Part shown: positions 63,372 to 64,000 of the stretch, piece after piece
Numbering within the stretch: the first letter of the stretch is position 1
How the letters are laid out: every line of letters starts with the position of its first letter
Source of the DNA: Apostichopus japonicus
Lineage: Eukaryota; Echinodermata; Holothuroidea; Aspidochirotida; Stichopodidae
Assembly (NCBI RefSeq): GCF_037975245.1
Contig: NC_092574.1
Location: 12,923,213 to 12,987,212, forward strand
Direction of reading: 5' to 3'
Length of the DNA stretch: 64,000 nt
Position numbers and translations under genes: made by a program
Notes under the pieces: generated by a model
Seen by the model: the letters and a program-made list of their open reading frames with translations, nothing else
The model's database searches: none
Told to the model about the DNA's origin: nothing

Positions 63372-64000
63372 CAGGCGCGTATCCAGGATTTTCTAACCCG
63401 GGGGGCGCGAATTACTATCTAAGCGGAGCGCCACCATCGGTTGGCGCGCAGCGTACAAGAAAATTTCTGGTTTTGATACCCCCCCAGATCACCGGAAACG
63501 GCACATCTCGGGCTTGAAATGACCAACCAGATGTACACTTTTGGCCTGAGAACCAAGTATTTCCTAATAGTTTTTTTTCCATCCATAACCTTTTTGAAGA
63601 TTGTCACCCCGGCACACGTCATATTCGACCTGATCGCATGTCCTGTGGGTCTTTGCTTTTGTAGGTGATTCTACGTCGCGGCCCACAATACCCGTCAGCC
63701 CCACTTTTCAAGGTTTTAAGCCCCAAATTTGTTCAGAATTTGAAAATTCACATTTCTCGTGAATAAACTCACTTCAAAACATACCCATAATGTTGTACAA
63801 AATTTCATCTATGGACAACCAATATAGAAAAACTACCTTCAACCCCTAACAGACCGGTCAAAATTGCACGAGTAGAGGGAAGTGTGATGCAGAATGTTGG
63901 TCAGAAATTTTCGAAAATTCCGACACAGTTAATTTATTGGTGTAGAAATATTAAACCTCTTATAACGGCTATTATAAAACTTGGTTGAAGGAAATGAAAA
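63372..64000 (+). mobile_element. CAGGCGCGTA-family transposon, cut by the window end
   Basis: Starts CAGGCGCGTATCCAGGATTT and matches the element at 49179 and the fragment at 19995 (AAGCGGAGCGCCACC, CCATCGGTTGGCGCG, GCGTACAAGAAAA). The right end is not seen inside the window, so this copy is longer than 297 bp. The minus-strand frame at 63419-63622 is not a recognised protein. Confidence 0.7.

Overview
The window reads as nuclear DNA of a marine invertebrate animal. Genes are split by GT-AG introns, introns are long and AT-rich, and tandem satellites, tRNA-derived SINEs and short inverted-repeat transposons are dense. The gene mix (TMEM272-like, KMT5A-like SET, FER/FES kinase) and the repeat style suggest an echinoderm, perhaps a sea cucumber; this is inference, not proof. 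Nothing prokaryotic or viral was recognised.

Layout. (1) 0.5-9.0 kb, plus strand: a TMEM272-like four-pass membrane protein on three phase-1-linked exons (2054-2113, 7785-7988, 8797-8978), with an unplaced upstream exon at 535-666. Its 5.7-kb intron carries duplicated segments, G-rich tracts and a 131-bp tandem repeat. (2) 9-24 kb: no convincing gene. It holds GGTCA-rich tandem repeats (13.0-16.6 kb), a long inverted repeat (17.5-18.0 kb), a duplicated 220-bp block and transposon relics. (3) 24.6-32.2 kb, plus strand: a KMT5A-like SET-domain gene that looks dead. It has two in-frame stops in the SET core and a degraded NHS motif, and a TTAA-flanked transposon sits in its last intron. (4) 36.7-62.8 kb, minus strand, convergent with (3): a FER/FES-family cytoplasmic tyrosine kinase. 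Ten exons are visible: three similar acidic linker exons, two for SH2 and five for the kinase domain ending at a stop. The N-terminal F-BAR part would lie beyond the window. A 12-kb intron in the kinase domain holds two blocks of a ~290-bp satellite in opposite orientation and seven tandem copies of a 339-bp SINE-based unit.

The most striking point is that the kinase is well conserved yet carries a stop codon where the activation-loop tyrosine is expected, one extra base in the glycine-rich loop, and one linker exon out of phase. Either this locus is a recently disabled copy or the assembly has local errors; resequencing and transcripts would decide. The genes do not form a pathway; they are unrelated neighbours in a repeat-rich region. 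No clear new biological system was found. The best candidates for follow-up are the kinase lesions, the repeated linker exons, the inverted satellite blocks and the nuclear-receptor-like half-site repeats.
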